From positions 1 through 63,946 of the forward strand of contig JADGOV010000005.1 in NCBI GenBank assembly GCA_017882785.1: a DNA stretch of 63,946 bases, in the 5' to 3' direction. The position numbers and the translations under genes are program-made. A model generated the notes under the pieces. It saw only the letters and a program-made list of their open reading frames with translations, ran no database searches and was not told the DNA's origin. This DNA is from Frankiaceae bacterium. Lineage in GTDB: Bacteria; Actinomycetota; Actinomycetes; JADGOV01. Shown in pieces: positions 15,488 through 26,600 of the stretch (the stretch's first letter is position 1; each line of letters opens with the position of its first letter).

Positions 15488-18295
15488 GTGAGTACGGGTC
15501 CGACGGCTGCGGTGCTGGTTCTCGCGGCCGGGGGCCAGTGCGCCTGTCTCGTGCTCGTGGTGCGCCGGCGGGATTCTCCCGGCGCTTTCGGGCTGGCTGC
15601 CTTGCTGGCCTCGGTGCTGTTCTGGGATATCGCCAACGCCGTGGAATTGCGCACGGCCACTATCGGTGGGCGAGAGCTGTGGGGGGCGCTGAAGTACCTC
15701 GGCATCGGGCTGATGCCACCGGCGTGGCTGACCTTCGTCGCCCAGTACACCGGCACGGGCCGTCCGCTCGCCCGGCGCACACTGTTGGCGTTGAGCGTGG
15801 TGCCGATCGCGATGCTGGGGCTGCTCGCCACGCCTCATACGCGGCAACTGCTCCGGCACTACCCGAGCCCCACTGCGTCGGCCGCGGACGCTGGCCCACT
15901 CTTCTGGCCACTTGTCGTCTACACCGGGACGCTGATGATCGCTGGGCTGGTCACCTTCCTGGCCCGCCTGGTGCGTGCCTCACCGGTCTACCGCGGCCCC
16001 AGTCTGCTGTTGGCCTCGGTGGCCCTGCTCCCGCTCGCAGGCATCCTGGCGTTCAACCTGGGCGCCCAGCCCTTCGGCGTGGTCGACCCAACTCCCCTGG
16101 CCTTCTCTGTGGCCGCGCCGTTGCTCACTATCGGCTTCTTTCGCTTCCGACTCCTCCAGCTGCGGCCGCTGGCTCGGGCGCGCATCCTGGCGATGCTCGA
16201 CGACGCGGTCCTGGTGCTCGACGGATACGGTCGGATCACCGACGCCCTGCCGGCCGGGGAGCGCCTGCTGGGCTGCACGATGCGAGCGGCCGTCGGCCGC
16301 CAGCTGAGCGAGCTGCTGCCGGGATGGACCACTACCGTTGCGGATCCTGGCCCCGCAGGCACGTCGGACCGGGTGCCACTGCAGCAAGGCGGACGGTTCT
16401 ACGAGGTCCGGCAGCTGCGGCTGCCCGCTCGGCGGGGCGAAGACGGCGGCGGTGTGCTGCTCGTTGTGCGCGACGTCACCGACCAACACCTCGCGCTGGC
16501 TGGGCGCCGGGCGGCGGAGCGGGCGCGGGAAGCCGCCGACGCGCGCTTCGGCGCAGCCTTCCAGTCCGCCCTCGTCGGCATGGCCTTGGTCGAGGTCGCC
16601 GACGAGCGTGAGCGGATAGCCCTGGCCAACCAGGCGCTGGCCAACCTCACCGGCTGCCGCACTGCTGCCGAACTGGTGGATCGCGACTTGACCGACCTCG
16701 TCCTCGAGGAGGAGCGCGAGGTCGTCCGGGAGCTCGTGGCCGGCGTTGCCACCGGGGGCGAACGCAGCGCCCGCAGCGAGGTCCGGATGCTGCCCTTCGG
16801 AACGGCTCCCCAATGGGCGGTGCTGGGCGTGGCGCCCATCCCAGCCGGCGACGGGTCGCCACAGTTCGTCCTCGTCCAGGCAGAGGACGTCACCGAGCGA
16901 CACCTGTCCGAACGGCGCTTACGCGAGCAGGCGCTGCACGACCCGCTGACCGGACTCGCCAATCGTCTGCTGTTGTCCGACCGGCTGCAACAGGCGTTGG
17001 AGGAGGCGGTGCGCTCCTCCCAGGCGGTGGGCGTGCTGTTGTTCGACCTCGACCGCTTCAAGAACGTCAACGACACCTTCGGTCACGCAGTGGGCGATGA
17101 GCTCCTCCAGGCCGTGGCCTACCGCCTGATCGAGCTCCTGCGCCCCGGCGATACCGTGGCTCGCCTGGGCGGTGACGAGTTCGCCGTCGTCCTGCCCAAC
17201 CTGGAAGACCCGCGCCGTGCCGGCGTGGTGGCCAGTCGCATCCTCGAGGCGGTCGCACGTCCCTACCCTTCCCGACACGGTGACCTGCACATCAGCGCCA
17301 GCCTCGGCATCGCGGTGGGCCAGCCCAGCGCCGACCCGGAGATTCTGCTCCGCGACGCCGATGCCGCGATGTACCTGGCAAAGCATCGTGGCCGGGACTG
17401 CTGGGCCGAGTTCTCGGTCGGCCTCCGTCGCCAACTGGTGCATCGGATGCGCACCGAACGGGCGCTTCGGGCAAGCCTGTCCCGGCATGAACTCGTGCTG
17501 TACTACCAACCCATCGTCTCGCTGCCCGACGGCCGGGTGGTCGCCGTCGAAGGACTCCTCCGATGGCGCCACCCCACCCGCGGTCTGCTGCTGCCGGATC
17601 AGTTCCTGCCGGTCGCCGACGACGCCGGGCTGATCAACGATATCGGCCGGGAGGTCATGCGCCGTGCCCTGCACGACGTGGCAACCGTGATGAGCACCGG
17701 CCAGTTGAAGTCGCTGACCATCAGCCTCAACATCGCAGCCCGTCAGCTGCTCGTGCCGACCTTCGCCCGCGACGTGCTCACGGAGATCGGGGCCAGCGGT
17801 GTCGACCCATCTCGGATCTGCCTGGAGATAACCGAAGAGGCACTGCTGCAGACACCGGACGCGACCGCGAACCAGCTGAGCGAGCTGGGCAGTTCCGGCG
17901 TCCGCATCGCGCTCGACGACTTCGGTACGGGCTACAGCAGCCTCAGCCGCATCTGCCAACTCTCGGTGCACATCCTCAAGATCGACCGCTCTTTCATCGG
18001 GCGAGCGCTACAGGAACAGACAGACCGTCGAATCGTCCAGCTCATCATCGATCTGGCCCACGCCCTGGACATCCTGCCGATCGCCGAGGGGGTCGAGACC
18101 GAGGAGCAACTGCGCCTGCTTCTCGACCTGCAGTGCGACCAGGCGCAGGGCTACCTGTTGGGCCGGCCGCAACCAGCTGACCGCATCCTCGAGACGGTCA
18201 CGCTCGCGGAGGTCTCCTCCCCCGGCCCCCCGCGGCGGGGCCCGCATCGCGGTCCGCACCGTGCGACCCAGCCGGTCGGCCCCGCGGCGGGCTAA
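15488..18295 (+). CDS. Membrane GGDEF-EAL cyclic-di-GMP signalling protein
   Basis: The order is: an N-terminal seven-helix sensor region (residues 1-215, related to histidine-kinase 7TM sensors), two PAS-like segments (about 230-350 and 360-475), a GGDEF domain with the intact 'RLGGDEFAVV' near residue 560, and an EAL domain with 'EGLLRW' near 687, 'LEITEEALL', 'DDFGTGYSSL', 'LKIDRSFI' and 'AEGVETEEQ'. The EAL motif reads EGL but keeps the catalytic Glu. It could both make and degrade c-di-GMP. GTG 15488 is preferred over ATG 15455, since GGAGG lies six bases upstream. Confidence 0.9.
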   Translation: MSTGPTAAVLVLAAGGQCACLVLVVRRRDSPGAFGLAALLASVLFWDIANAVELRTATIGGRELWGALKYLGIGLMPPAWLTFVAQYTGTGRPLARRTLLALSVVPIAMLGLLATPHTRQLLRHYPSPTASAADAGPLFWPLVVYTGTLMIAGLVTFLARLVRASPVYRGPSLLLASVALLPLAGILAFNLGAQPFGVVDPTPLAFSVAAPLLTIGFFRFRLLQLRPLARARILAMLDDAVLVLDGYGRITDALPAGERLLGCTMRAAVGRQLSELLPGWTTTVADPGPAGTSDRVPLQQGGRFYEVRQLRLPARRGEDGGGVLLVVRDVTDQHLALAGRRAAERAREAADARFGAAFQSALVGMALVEVADERERIALANQALANLTGCRTAAELVDRDLTDLVLEEEREVVRELVAGVATGGERSARSEVRMLPFGTAPQWAVLGVAPIPAGDGSPQFVLVQAEDVTERHLSERRLREQALHDPLTGLANRLLLSDRLQQALEEAVRSSQAVGVLLFDLDRFKNVNDTFGHAVGDELLQAVAYRLIELLRPGDTVARLGGDEFAVVLPNLEDPRRAGVVASRILEAVARPYPSRHGDLHISASLGIAVGQPSADPEILLRDADAAMYLAKHRGRDCWAEFSVGLRRQLVHRMRTERALRASLSRHELVLYYQPIVSLPDGRVVAVEGLLRWRHPTRGLLLPDQFLPVADDAGLINDIGREVMRRALHDVATVMSTGQLKSLTISLNIAARQLLVPTFARDVLTEIGASGVDPSRICLEITEEALLQTPDATANQLSELGSSGVRIALDDFGTGYSSLSRICQLSVHILKIDRSFIGRALQEQTDRRIVQLIIDLAHALDILPIAEGVETEEQLRLLLDLQCDQAQGYLLGRPQPADRILETVTLAEVSSPGPPRRGPHRGPHRATQPVGPAAG

Positions 18296-18304
18296 CGTTC
18301 GGGG

Positions 18305-19141
18305 GTGCGCCTCGCCACCTTCAACCTGCTGCACGGCCGATCGGTGGACGACCAGCGGGTGGACGAGGGACGACTGCGCGCTGCGATTCGGAGCTTGGAT
18401 GCCGACGTGCTGTGCTTGCAGGAGGTGGACTGCTGGCAACCGCGCTCGCACCGCTCGCACATGACGCGCGTCGTCGCCGAGGCGATGGAAGCTGACTTCT
18501 GGCGTTTCGAGCCCACGCTGATGGGGATTCCGGGAGGGGCGTGGCGCGGGAGGGAAGGCGGGGCCGATCTCGGGGCGGTGCTCGGCCACTCCTCGGCCCA
18601 TGCCCAGACCCGGGCGGCGCAGCCGACCGAGGCAGCGTACGGGCTTGGTCTCGTCTCCCGAGCACCAGTGGACTCCTGGCGGGTGCTCGCGTTACCGGCG
18701 GCTCCGCTCCGGTCACCGGTGCTGATGCCGGGCACCGGTCGGCCGATGCTGCTCACCGACGAACCGCGAGCCGCCCTCGCAGCGATGCTGTCCACCCCGG
18801 ACGGCCCACTCACAGTGGTCTGCACCCACCTGTCCTTCGTCCCGGGTTGGAACGCCTGGCAGCTGCGCCGCCTGATCAGTGGGGTGGCCGACCTGCCGGA
18901 TCCCCTCGTCGTGCTCGGCGACCTGAACCTGCCCGGTCCCCTGCCCCGGCTGCTGACCGGGTGGCGGCAACTGGCCAGGGTGGCCACGTACCCGGCGTGG
19001 CGGCCACGGGTGCAGTTCGACCACGCGCTGGCCCGCGGGGGTTCCTGGACGCGGCACTCGGTGGACGCCGTACGGCTGCCCATCTCCGATCACCGCGCCC
19101 TGGTTGTCGACGCCACTCTTTCGGCCGCCCGCCACGGGTAG
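18305..19141 (+). CDS. Endonuclease/exonuclease/phosphatase family protein
   Basis: A 278-residue EEP-fold protein: 'ATFNLLHG' at the N-terminus, 'DVLCLQEVD' near residue 40 (metal-binding Glu), 'CTHLSF' near 170, 'VVLGDLNLPG' near 202 and 'ISDHRALVVD' at the C-terminus (catalytic His). Such enzymes act on nucleic acids or phosphoesters; the substrate is unknown. It starts at GTG 18305, ten bases after the GGDEF-EAL gene, probably in the same transcript. Confidence 0.85.
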   Translation: MRLATFNLLHGRSVDDQRVDEGRLRAAIRSLDADVLCLQEVDCWQPRSHRSHMTRVVAEAMEADFWRFEPTLMGIPGGAWRGREGGADLGAVLGHSSAHAQTRAAQPTEAAYGLGLVSRAPVDSWRVLALPAAPLRSPVLMPGTGRPMLLTDEPRAALAAMLSTPDGPLTVVCTHLSFVPGWNAWQLRRLISGVADLPDPLVVLGDLNLPGPLPRLLTGWRQLARVATYPAWRPRVQFDHALARGGSWTRHSVDAVRLPISDHRALVVDATLSAARHG

Positions 19142-19209
19142 ATCTCCCTCCCGGAGCCGCAGGGCATGGCAGGGTGAGCCAGAACCCCGCCGACCCACAG
19201 GAGCCGTTG

Positions 19210-20376
19210 TTGCCTCGCCGCCCGCAGCTCCGCCGACTCCGTCCTCAACGCCTCGTCGCCCCGCTGGCTTGCACTGCCCTGCTCGTCGGCTGCTCCGCCG
19301 CCGGCGCTGACCACCCGGCGGCTGCGGCTCGCGGCCCCTCCTCGACGACCGCGGGGAGCGCCGCGGCAACCGACCCGACCAGCCGGACCGCGTCGCCGAC
19401 CGCTCCGTCGGGCACGTCACCGGGCACCTCCCCGGCCACAGCGGCGACGGTGACCGTGGCCTTCGGCGGTGACGTGCACTTCGAGGGCGCGGACGGTGCG
19501 CGGCTGGCGGCGAATCCGCGCACGGCCATCGGTCCGGTGTCCGCACTGCTGCGTCGAGCGGACGTGGCGATGGTCAATCTGGAGACCGCGGTCACGACCC
19601 GCGGCACGCCGCAGGCGAAGGAGTTCGTGTTCCGCGCCCCGCCTACCGCATTCACCGCGCTGCGCTCCGCCGGCGTCGACGTGGTGACTCAGGCCAACAA
19701 CCACGGCATGGACTACGGGCTCGTCGGCCTGCACGACTCCATCGCCGCCGCCCATTCTGCCCGGTTCCCGGTGGTGGGCAACGGAATGGACGCCGACGCC
19801 GCGTTTGCACCCTGGACGACGACCGTCCGGGGTACCCGGATTTCGGTCATCGGCGCGACCCAGGTGCTCGACGCCAACCTGTCCGCGGCATGGACCGCCG
19901 GGGTCGGCAAGCCAGGTCTCGCCTCGGCCAAGGACGTGCCCCGCCTGCTGGCCGCCGTACGCGCCGCCCGTGCCCACGCCGACGTGGTGGTCGTCTACGT
20001 GCACTGGGGCACCGAGATGCACTCCTGCCCGACAACGGCGCAGACATCGCTGGCCCGGGCGGTGACCAACGCCGGGGCGGACGTCCTCGTCGGCTCGCAC
20101 GCTCACGTCCTGCTCGGCGCAGGCCGGATGGGGAGCAGCTACGTGGACTACGGCCTCGGCAACTTCGTCTTCTATGCCCACAGCGGTCCCACCGTCTCCA
20201 GCGGCGTACTGACCCTGACGTTGAAAGGTCGACGGGTGCAGTCGGCGCGCTGGTCACCGGCGCGCATCTCCGACGGGATTCCGGTGCCGTTGCGCGGCAG
20301 TGCCGCCGACTCCGCCCGCGACAGCTGGGTGCGACTGCGCAGTTGCACCGGACTGGCCGCTGTGCCCGGCAGCTGA
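19210..20376 (+). CDS. CapA-family lipoprotein (PGA synthesis protein CapA-like)
   Basis: The protein has an N-terminal basic region and membrane segment ending in a lipobox, 'LLVGC', then a serine/threonine/proline-rich spacer, then a metallophosphatase-like CapA core: 'VAFGGDVHFEG', 'VNLETAVTT', 'ANNHGMDYG', 'VHWGTEM' and 'GSHAHVLLG'. CapA proteins are linked to polyglutamate capsule synthesis in Bacillus; the role here is unknown. TTG 19210 is chosen because AGGAG lies six bases upstream; GTG 19174 is an in-frame alternative. Confidence 0.8.
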   Translation: MPRRPQLRRLRPQRLVAPLACTALLVGCSAAGADHPAAAARGPSSTTAGSAAATDPTSRTASPTAPSGTSPGTSPATAATVTVAFGGDVHFEGADGARLAANPRTAIGPVSALLRRADVAMVNLETAVTTRGTPQAKEFVFRAPPTAFTALRSAGVDVVTQANNHGMDYGLVGLHDSIAAAHSARFPVVGNGMDADAAFAPWTTTVRGTRISVIGATQVLDANLSAAWTAGVGKPGLASAKDVPRLLAAVRAARAHADVVVVYVHWGTEMHSCPTTAQTSLARAVTNAGADVLVGSHAHVLLGAGRMGSSYVDYGLGNFVFYAHSGPTVSSGVLTLTLKGRRVQSARWSPARISDGIPVPLRGSAADSARDSWVRLRSCTGLAAVPGS

Positions 20377-20395
20377 GAGCGGCACTTCGGGTCCC

Positions 20396-23300
20396 TCACG
20401 GCTCGGCCGCGGAGACCGGCAGCGCTTCGATCAGTGCCTGCAGCCCCGCGCCGTCCAAGAGATCGGCCGGCCGTACGGTCAACCCGTCCGCGACGTAGTG
20501 GAACGCCGCGCGGACCCGCTCCAGCGGAGCCTCGCGCAGCGCGGACCAGGCCAGCCGGTAGACGGCAAGTTGGACGGCGCCGGCGATCGCAGCAGCCGGT
20601 CCGGGCCGGCCGCCGGTCTTCCAGTCGATCACCGTCCACCCGCCGTCCGCGTCGCGGAAGGCTGCGTCGATGCGACCCCGGACGACAACCTGGCCGAGTT
20701 GGGCCTCGAAGGGCACTTCCACCTCGAGCGGCGTCCGGTGCCACCAGCAACTGCGTCGAAACGCGGCCTGCAGGGCGGCGAGCTCCTCCCCGCCGGGCAG
20801 GCCGGCATCCGGGTCGCCGGGAAGGTCGTCGAGATCGAGCAGGGAGAGCTGGCCGTAGTGACTCTCCACCCAGGCGTGGAAGGCGCTGCCGCGGCGGGCG
20901 GCCGGGGCCGGCGGCTGCGGCAGCGGACGGCGCAGACCCCGGGCCACAGCGCCCGGATCGTGGGCCACGCCCACCAGCCCGGTGACGGTCAGGCGGGTGG
21001 GGAGCACGACCTGGCGGGCGCCGCTGCTCGCCTGCGCCTTCCCCGCCTGCTCGGCGAGCAGCAGGGCGACCTCCTGCCGCCAGCGGGCCGCCAGCTCGAC
21101 CTCGGCCGTCTCGAGTGGCTCTGGGGACTTTGCGGCCTCTGGGGTCCCTGTGGGCGCGGGCGAGGCTGACGGGGTGGCCATCTCCGCCAGGACGAGTCGG
21201 GCCCCGGCCACCACCGCCTCATGTACGGGGCCTGACGGTTCCGCCGGCCAGCAGGTACTGGCCGCGGTCACCCGCTGTGGGTTCTCATCCGCCACATCCG
21301 GCGGCGGGCACCACGAGGGGACCGTGTCGCCGGCGGCAACGACGACGTCCCGCACCTCGGTCAGGAACACTGAGGGTCCAAGCGCGGTCTTGCCCTCCCC
21401 CCACCAGAAACCGGAACAAAGAACGACCTGCGCAGCCCGGGTCACAGCGACGTAGGCCAGGCGACGCTCCTCCAACCGGTCCCGGGCGCCACAGGCCTCG
21501 TCGAACGCGGCCGCGTCACGCCGGCCGAGGCCGCCGAGCACCGGCAGGTCCACGGCGTCACCGCGCAGCGAGAAAGGCAGCAGCTGAGCGTTGTGCGTCC
21601 ACTTTGTACTGGCCGGTGGCCGCGCCGGGAAGATCCCCGAACTGGCACCGGCAGCGAGTCCCGGTATCGCAACTACGGGCCACTCCAGCCCTTTGGCGGC
21701 ATGAACAGTCATCACCTTGACGCTGTCGCTGGACCCCACCCGACCGGTCTCCAGCCCGAACTCCTCCTCCTCGGCGGCGCGCAGGTAGGACAGGAATGCC
21801 CGCAGCGTCGGCTCCTCCTCTTCGCCCGCGAACTCAGCCGTGGCGTCGGCGAACGCGTCAAGGTCCGCGCGCGCGGAGACCGCCTGGGCGCCAGGGCGCG
21901 CCATAACCTCAATGTGCAGCTCGAGGGTCCGCTCGACATCGGCGACGAGGTCGGGCAACGGCTGGTCCAGCCGCTGACGTAGCGCGCGCAGCTGGGATCC
22001 CAGGGCGCCTAACCGGGAGTAGCCGACGTCGGAGTACGCCGACGGAGGTCCCGGGTCGTCCAGAGCCTCCACGAGGCTGCCGGTGTGGGACAGGTCGGTG
22101 CCGGTCGGCGACGCCGCCAGGGCACGGGCGCGCCCACCGAGGGCCACCAGGTCCGACGGGCCCAATCGGAGCCGCTGGCCGGTGAGCAGCCGGAGCAGCG
22201 ACGGGTTGGCGTCGGTGTCCTCCAGCACCCGCAGTACGGAGACCACGTCGAGCACCTCGGGCACGGTGAGCAGACCACCGAGCCCCACGACCTCGACGGG
22301 AAGACCCCGGGTCTCCAGCGCCCGGCGCAGTGCCGGGAACTGCGACCGTTTGCGGCACAGCACTGCGACTTCACCCGGCCGGAGAGGCTGCTCCGCCGGC
22401 CGCCCGAGGGTATCGGCGATGTGGTCCGCGACCCAGTCCGCCTCCTCCGCCTGGGTTTCCAGCAGGGCGCACTCCGCCCGCCCGAGCGTGGCACAGCCCT
22501 CGGCCGGCCGCAGGATCGGCACATCCGGGTCGCTGTCCCGCAACGGCTCGGCCAGCCGGTTGGCGACGTCGAGGATGCGGCTGCCATTGCGGAAACTCCG
22601 GGTCAGGTGCCGTACCGGCGTCGGTGCGCCAGCGCGACCGAAGTGTGCCGGGAATCGCCGCAGTCCGCCGGCACTGGCCCCCCGCCAGCCGTAGATCGAC
22701 TGGCAGGGGTCGCCGACAGCGGTAACCGGGTGGCCGTCGCCGAACAGCGCACGCAACAGCTCGCGTTGGGCGTGGCCGGTGTCCTGGTATTCATCGAGCA
22801 GCACCACCGGGAACCGGGCCCGCTCCATCTCACCGACCTCAGGATGGCGAGCGGCGATCCTGGCAGCCAACGCCACCTGGTCCCCGTAGTCCAGGACCAT
22901 CCGCGCCGCCTTGGCCGACTGGTATGCCTCGACGAGTGGCAGCAGCTGCAGGGTGGCGGCCGAGGTCGACAGCAGCAGTGACGCGCACGCGGACCGGCGA
23001 CCGGGGGTGTCCTGCGCTCGACGGCGCCAGCGCTCGAGCTCACGGCGCAGCTCCGCCGGTTCTCGCAAGTGCTCGGCGAGTTCGCCGGCGAGGGCCAGAA
23101 CGGCGTCGATGACCCAGGCCGGTCCCTTACCGACGGCATCCATCGGCCCTGCGTAGCTACCGACGACGCGCGCGGCCAGTTGCCAGGAGACGGCGGGGGA
23201 GATCAGCCGGGCGGTCGGCTCCCGGGCCTCACGCAGCGCATGCTCGGCAACGAGCCGGCCGGCGTAGGAGTGATAGGTCGACACCGTCGGCTCGCCTCCC

Positions 23301-23650
23301 GGCGTGTCGTCGGGCAGGTGACAGCCCGGCGGGCTCCCTGCCGCCTGACTCGGACACGCGCCAGGGATCAGCCCGAGCCCCCGCAGCTGATTGAGTCGGC
23401 GGCGGACCCGGCTGGACAGCTCGGCGGCCGCCTTGCGGGTGAAGGTGAGCCCGAGCACGCCTTCGGGTCGAACCCGGCCGTTGGCGACCAGCCACACCAC
23501 GCGCGCGGCCATGGTCGCCGTCTTACCTGAGCCGGCGCCGGCCACCACCCCGGCCGGAATCATCGGCGCGGCGATGACCGCGGCCTGTTCGGGGGTCGGC
23601 GGCGCGATGCCCAACACGGTGGCGAGCTCGATCGGGGAGTGGCCGCTCAC
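20396..23650 (-). CDS. adnB: AdnB subunit of the AdnAB helicase-nuclease
   Basis: AdnAB is the mycobacterial end-resection motor in double-strand break repair. This 1,084-residue subunit has Walker A 'GAGSGKT' at residues 38-44, the helicase motif 'LLDEYQDTGHAQRELL' near 290, 'GLTFTRKAAAELSSR', and a C-terminal RecB-type nuclease ('GRIDAAF' and 'VIDWKTG'). It overlaps adnA by four bases (GTGA), so translation is coupled. Rv3201c occupies the same place. No clustered cysteines for an iron-sulfur staple are visible in this subunit. Confidence 0.9.
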   Translation of the reverse strand: MSGHSPIELATVLGIAPPTPEQAAVIAAPMIPAGVVAGAGSGKTATMAARVVWLVANGRVRPEGVLGLTFTRKAAAELSSRVRRRLNQLRGLGLIPGACPSQAAGSPPGCHLPDDTPGGEPTVSTYHSYAGRLVAEHALREAREPTARLISPAVSWQLAARVVGSYAGPMDAVGKGPAWVIDAVLALAGELAEHLREPAELRRELERWRRRAQDTPGRRSACASLLLSTSAATLQLLPLVEAYQSAKAARMVLDYGDQVALAARIAARHPEVGEMERARFPVVLLDEYQDTGHAQRELLRALFGDGHPVTAVGDPCQSIYGWRGASAGGLRRFPAHFGRAGAPTPVRHLTRSFRNGSRILDVANRLAEPLRDSDPDVPILRPAEGCATLGRAECALLETQAEEADWVADHIADTLGRPAEQPLRPGEVAVLCRKRSQFPALRRALETRGLPVEVVGLGGLLTVPEVLDVVSVLRVLEDTDANPSLLRLLTGQRLRLGPSDLVALGGRARALAASPTGTDLSHTGSLVEALDDPGPPSAYSDVGYSRLGALGSQLRALRQRLDQPLPDLVADVERTLELHIEVMARPGAQAVSARADLDAFADATAEFAGEEEEPTLRAFLSYLRAAEEEEFGLETGRVGSSDSVKVMTVHAAKGLEWPVVAIPGLAAGASSGIFPARPPASTKWTHNAQLLPFSLRGDAVDLPVLGGLGRRDAAAFDEACGARDRLEERRLAYVAVTRAAQVVLCSGFWWGEGKTALGPSVFLTEVRDVVVAAGDTVPSWCPPPDVADENPQRVTAASTCWPAEPSGPVHEAVVAGARLVLAEMATPSASPAPTGTPEAAKSPEPLETAEVELAARWRQEVALLLAEQAGKAQASSGARQVVLPTRLTVTGLVGVAHDPGAVARGLRRPLPQPPAPAARRGSAFHAWVESHYGQLSLLDLDDLPGDPDAGLPGGEELAALQAAFRRSCWWHRTPLEVEVPFEAQLGQVVVRGRIDAAFRDADGGWTVIDWKTGGRPGPAAAIAGAVQLAVYRLAWSALREAPLERVRAAFHYVADGLTVRPADLLDGAGLQALIEALPVSAAEP

Positions 23651-26600
23651 TGGTGCACCCCGGTCACCTGGGCACCTTCCGGCTGCAGCGGGCAGCTGGT
23701 CCGGGCCGGGCAGCTGCGGCACGAGTCGTTCTCCGTCACCCGGAATCGGGGGCCGCGCATGTCCTCGGCGACAACGTGCAAGAGCTGCCCGACCCAATCG
23801 GGATCATCCTCGCCCGGAGGTGGCTGGGACTGGGCCAGGGCCGCATTGGTGCGTCCGGCCGCACCCAGCTGCACCAGCTCGGCACCGCCGGGGGTGGTGA
23901 GGCCGAACCGGGCGAAGGCCCCGAGGGCGACGGCCAGCTGGTAGACCCCCAGCTGTGGGTGCCGGCGCAGCTCCTCCGCATCGGGCCTCCTGCTGCCGGT
24001 CTTGAGGTCGACGACGACTCCCCGACCGTCTCGGTCACGCTCAAGTCGGTCGACACGGCCGCGGAGTTGCACCGGACCGGCCGCCACCTCGAATTCCTCC
24101 TCGACTGCGGCGAGCTGCCGCGGATTGCGCCGGTGCCACTCGAGGAACTTCCGCACCTCCCTGACGGCCACGTCGTGTTGGGCTCGGCTGAACCAGGGAG
24201 CCCCGAGGTCGAGTTCGTCCCAGACCGCATCCAGTCGCCGCACCAGTTCCCGTTCGTCAGCGGCCGCTGGATCGGTCACCAGCGCCGCCAGGGCGTGCAC
24301 CACGCTGCCCACTGTCTGCGCCGGCCCGGGCGGCGCACCTCCCCCGACGGCCCGCTCCAACAACCACCGCAGCGGGCAACGGGCCACGCCCTCCACCTGA
24401 GACGGGGAAACGGCCACGCTAGCCGTGGGTAGCCGCAAGGGCGCGCTTGTCGACAATGCGGTCAGCGCGTGCCAGTGCGCTGGCGCCGCTCCAGGCACGT
24501 CGGCGGCCGCCAGCTCGGCGAGCCTCGATGCGGCGGTCGACCGCAGCGAGTCCGACCGCGTCGGGTCGGTAACCACGGAGCGCAGCTCGGCGACGAGCGC
24601 CGGCATCGTCAATGCCCGCGGCGCCACAGTGGCCGTCATCTCCTCCGCCGGCAGTAGTTCGCCGAGGAATCGGGATGGCCGCAGGTCCACGTCCTGCTCC
24701 ACCCCGCCGACGGCGGTCACCACCAGCTTGCGACGAGCCCGAGTGGCGGCCACGTAGAACAGCCGACGCTCCTCGGCGAGTGCCGCCGCGCCCGTGGCGA
24801 CGGGACCCTGCGCGTAACCGGTGAGCACCTCGACGAGGTGCTCAGTGCCGAGCAACGAACCTCGCAGCCGAAGGTCCGGCCAAGCGCCCTCTTGGACGCC
24901 GGCCACCACAACGACGTCCCACTCCATCCCCTTGGCGCGGTGCGCCGTCAGCAGGCGGACCGCGTCGCCGTCCGGGGCCTGCTCGGCCAAGCTGTCCCCC
25001 GGCACCTCCCGGTAGGTGATGTCCTCGAGGAACAACAGCGGCCCTGCCCCGGGCAGCCGGTCGACGAAGCGCCCAGCCGCGTCGAACAGGGCCAGCACCG
25101 CGTCGAGCGCCCGGTCCGCGGCCGTGCCCGCGGGACCGCCGGCGGCGGACGCCGTCTCCCATTCGGTGGCCAGGCCGGAGGCAGACCACACTGCCCACAG
25201 CACGTCCTCCGCCGTGCCGGCGGCTTCGGCGGAATCCGCCGCAACCCGGAGCAGCGTCCCGATCCGGATGACCGGGCGGCACAGCTCCGACGGCAGCCCG
25301 GCCACCTCAGCCGGGTTCCGCAGGAGGTCTGCAAACGGCGTGCGCCGGGCGCCGGATCCGCCCTGGTCGCCCGCCGGGGAACGCTCCGCGGGCGCCGCGA
25401 GCGCGTGGAGCTCGGACAGGGCCCGTCGAAGCCGACGCAGCTGAATCGCGTCCGCCCGCCCCAGCGGCCCAATCAGCAACTCGACGGCGGCGTCGTCATC
25501 GAGGGTGGCTGGGGTCAGCGCACACCGCAGCAGAAGCAGCAGTGGCCGCACGGCCGGCTCATCGACCAGCGGAGCCTCGACACCTGCGACGGTGGTCGGA
25601 ACACCGGCCGTCGCCAGCCCCCGGCGCAGGGTGGGCAGTGACCTGCTCGCGGAGCGCAGGAGGACGGCCATGCGCGACCAGGCCACACCATCCACGACGT
25701 GCGCCCGACGGAGCACGTCGGCCACGAGGGCAGCCTCCTGGGCGGCGCTGTCAGCGAGGTGCACGACGACCTCGCCGACCGGTAGTCCCGGTGCCGCCTC
25801 CAGGGCTCGGTGATGGCGAGCGGCCCGGCCGGCGGGCAGTCTGCTCGCTACCCGCCTGGAGGCGGCAAGTAGCGCGGCTCCACTGCGTCGGCAGGTCCGC
25901 AAGGCGATCACGGGAGCAGGATGGCCGCGAACCGTGCGGAAGCGCTCCGGAAAGTGCAGGACGTTGCCGACGTCGGCCCCACGAAAGGCGTAGATGGACT
26001 GGTCTGGGTCGCCGACCACCACCAGATCCCGCCCCCCGCCGGCGAGGGAGTGCAACAGCTGTTCCTGAGCGGGGTCGGTGTCCTGGTACTCATCGACATA
26101 CACGTACGGTCGAGCGGCTCGCTGCTCACTCGCGACAACGTCGTCGGCCAGCAGATCGGCGGCTCGACGGACCAACTGCGCGTAGTCCACGGCTGGCCCG
26201 GCGATGTCGACGGCAAAGCGCTGGCCATACCGGCGGAGAAACCCGGCAGCGGCTACCCAGTCCCCCCGGCCGTGGGCCCGGCCGAGCCGCGCGAGCGATA
26301 CGTCGTCGAGGCCGCGCTCCTGGGCCCGCAGGAGCAGGTCACGCAGCTCCTGGGCGAAGCCACGGGTGGACAGCGCCGGCCGCAGCCGAGCCGGCCATGC
26401 CCACGCCCCGTCAGCCGCCTCGCCCTGGAGCAGCCGGCGGATCTCCAGGTCGTGCTCGGGGCCGGAAAGGACCCGCGGCACCGGCGTCCCCATCCGGAGC
26501 GCATCCTGGCGCAGCAAGGCGAACGCGTAGGAGTGAAACGTCAGGGCCAGCGGCTCCCGGGTCGTCCGGCCGAGCCGACCGGCGATGCGGGAGCGCAGCT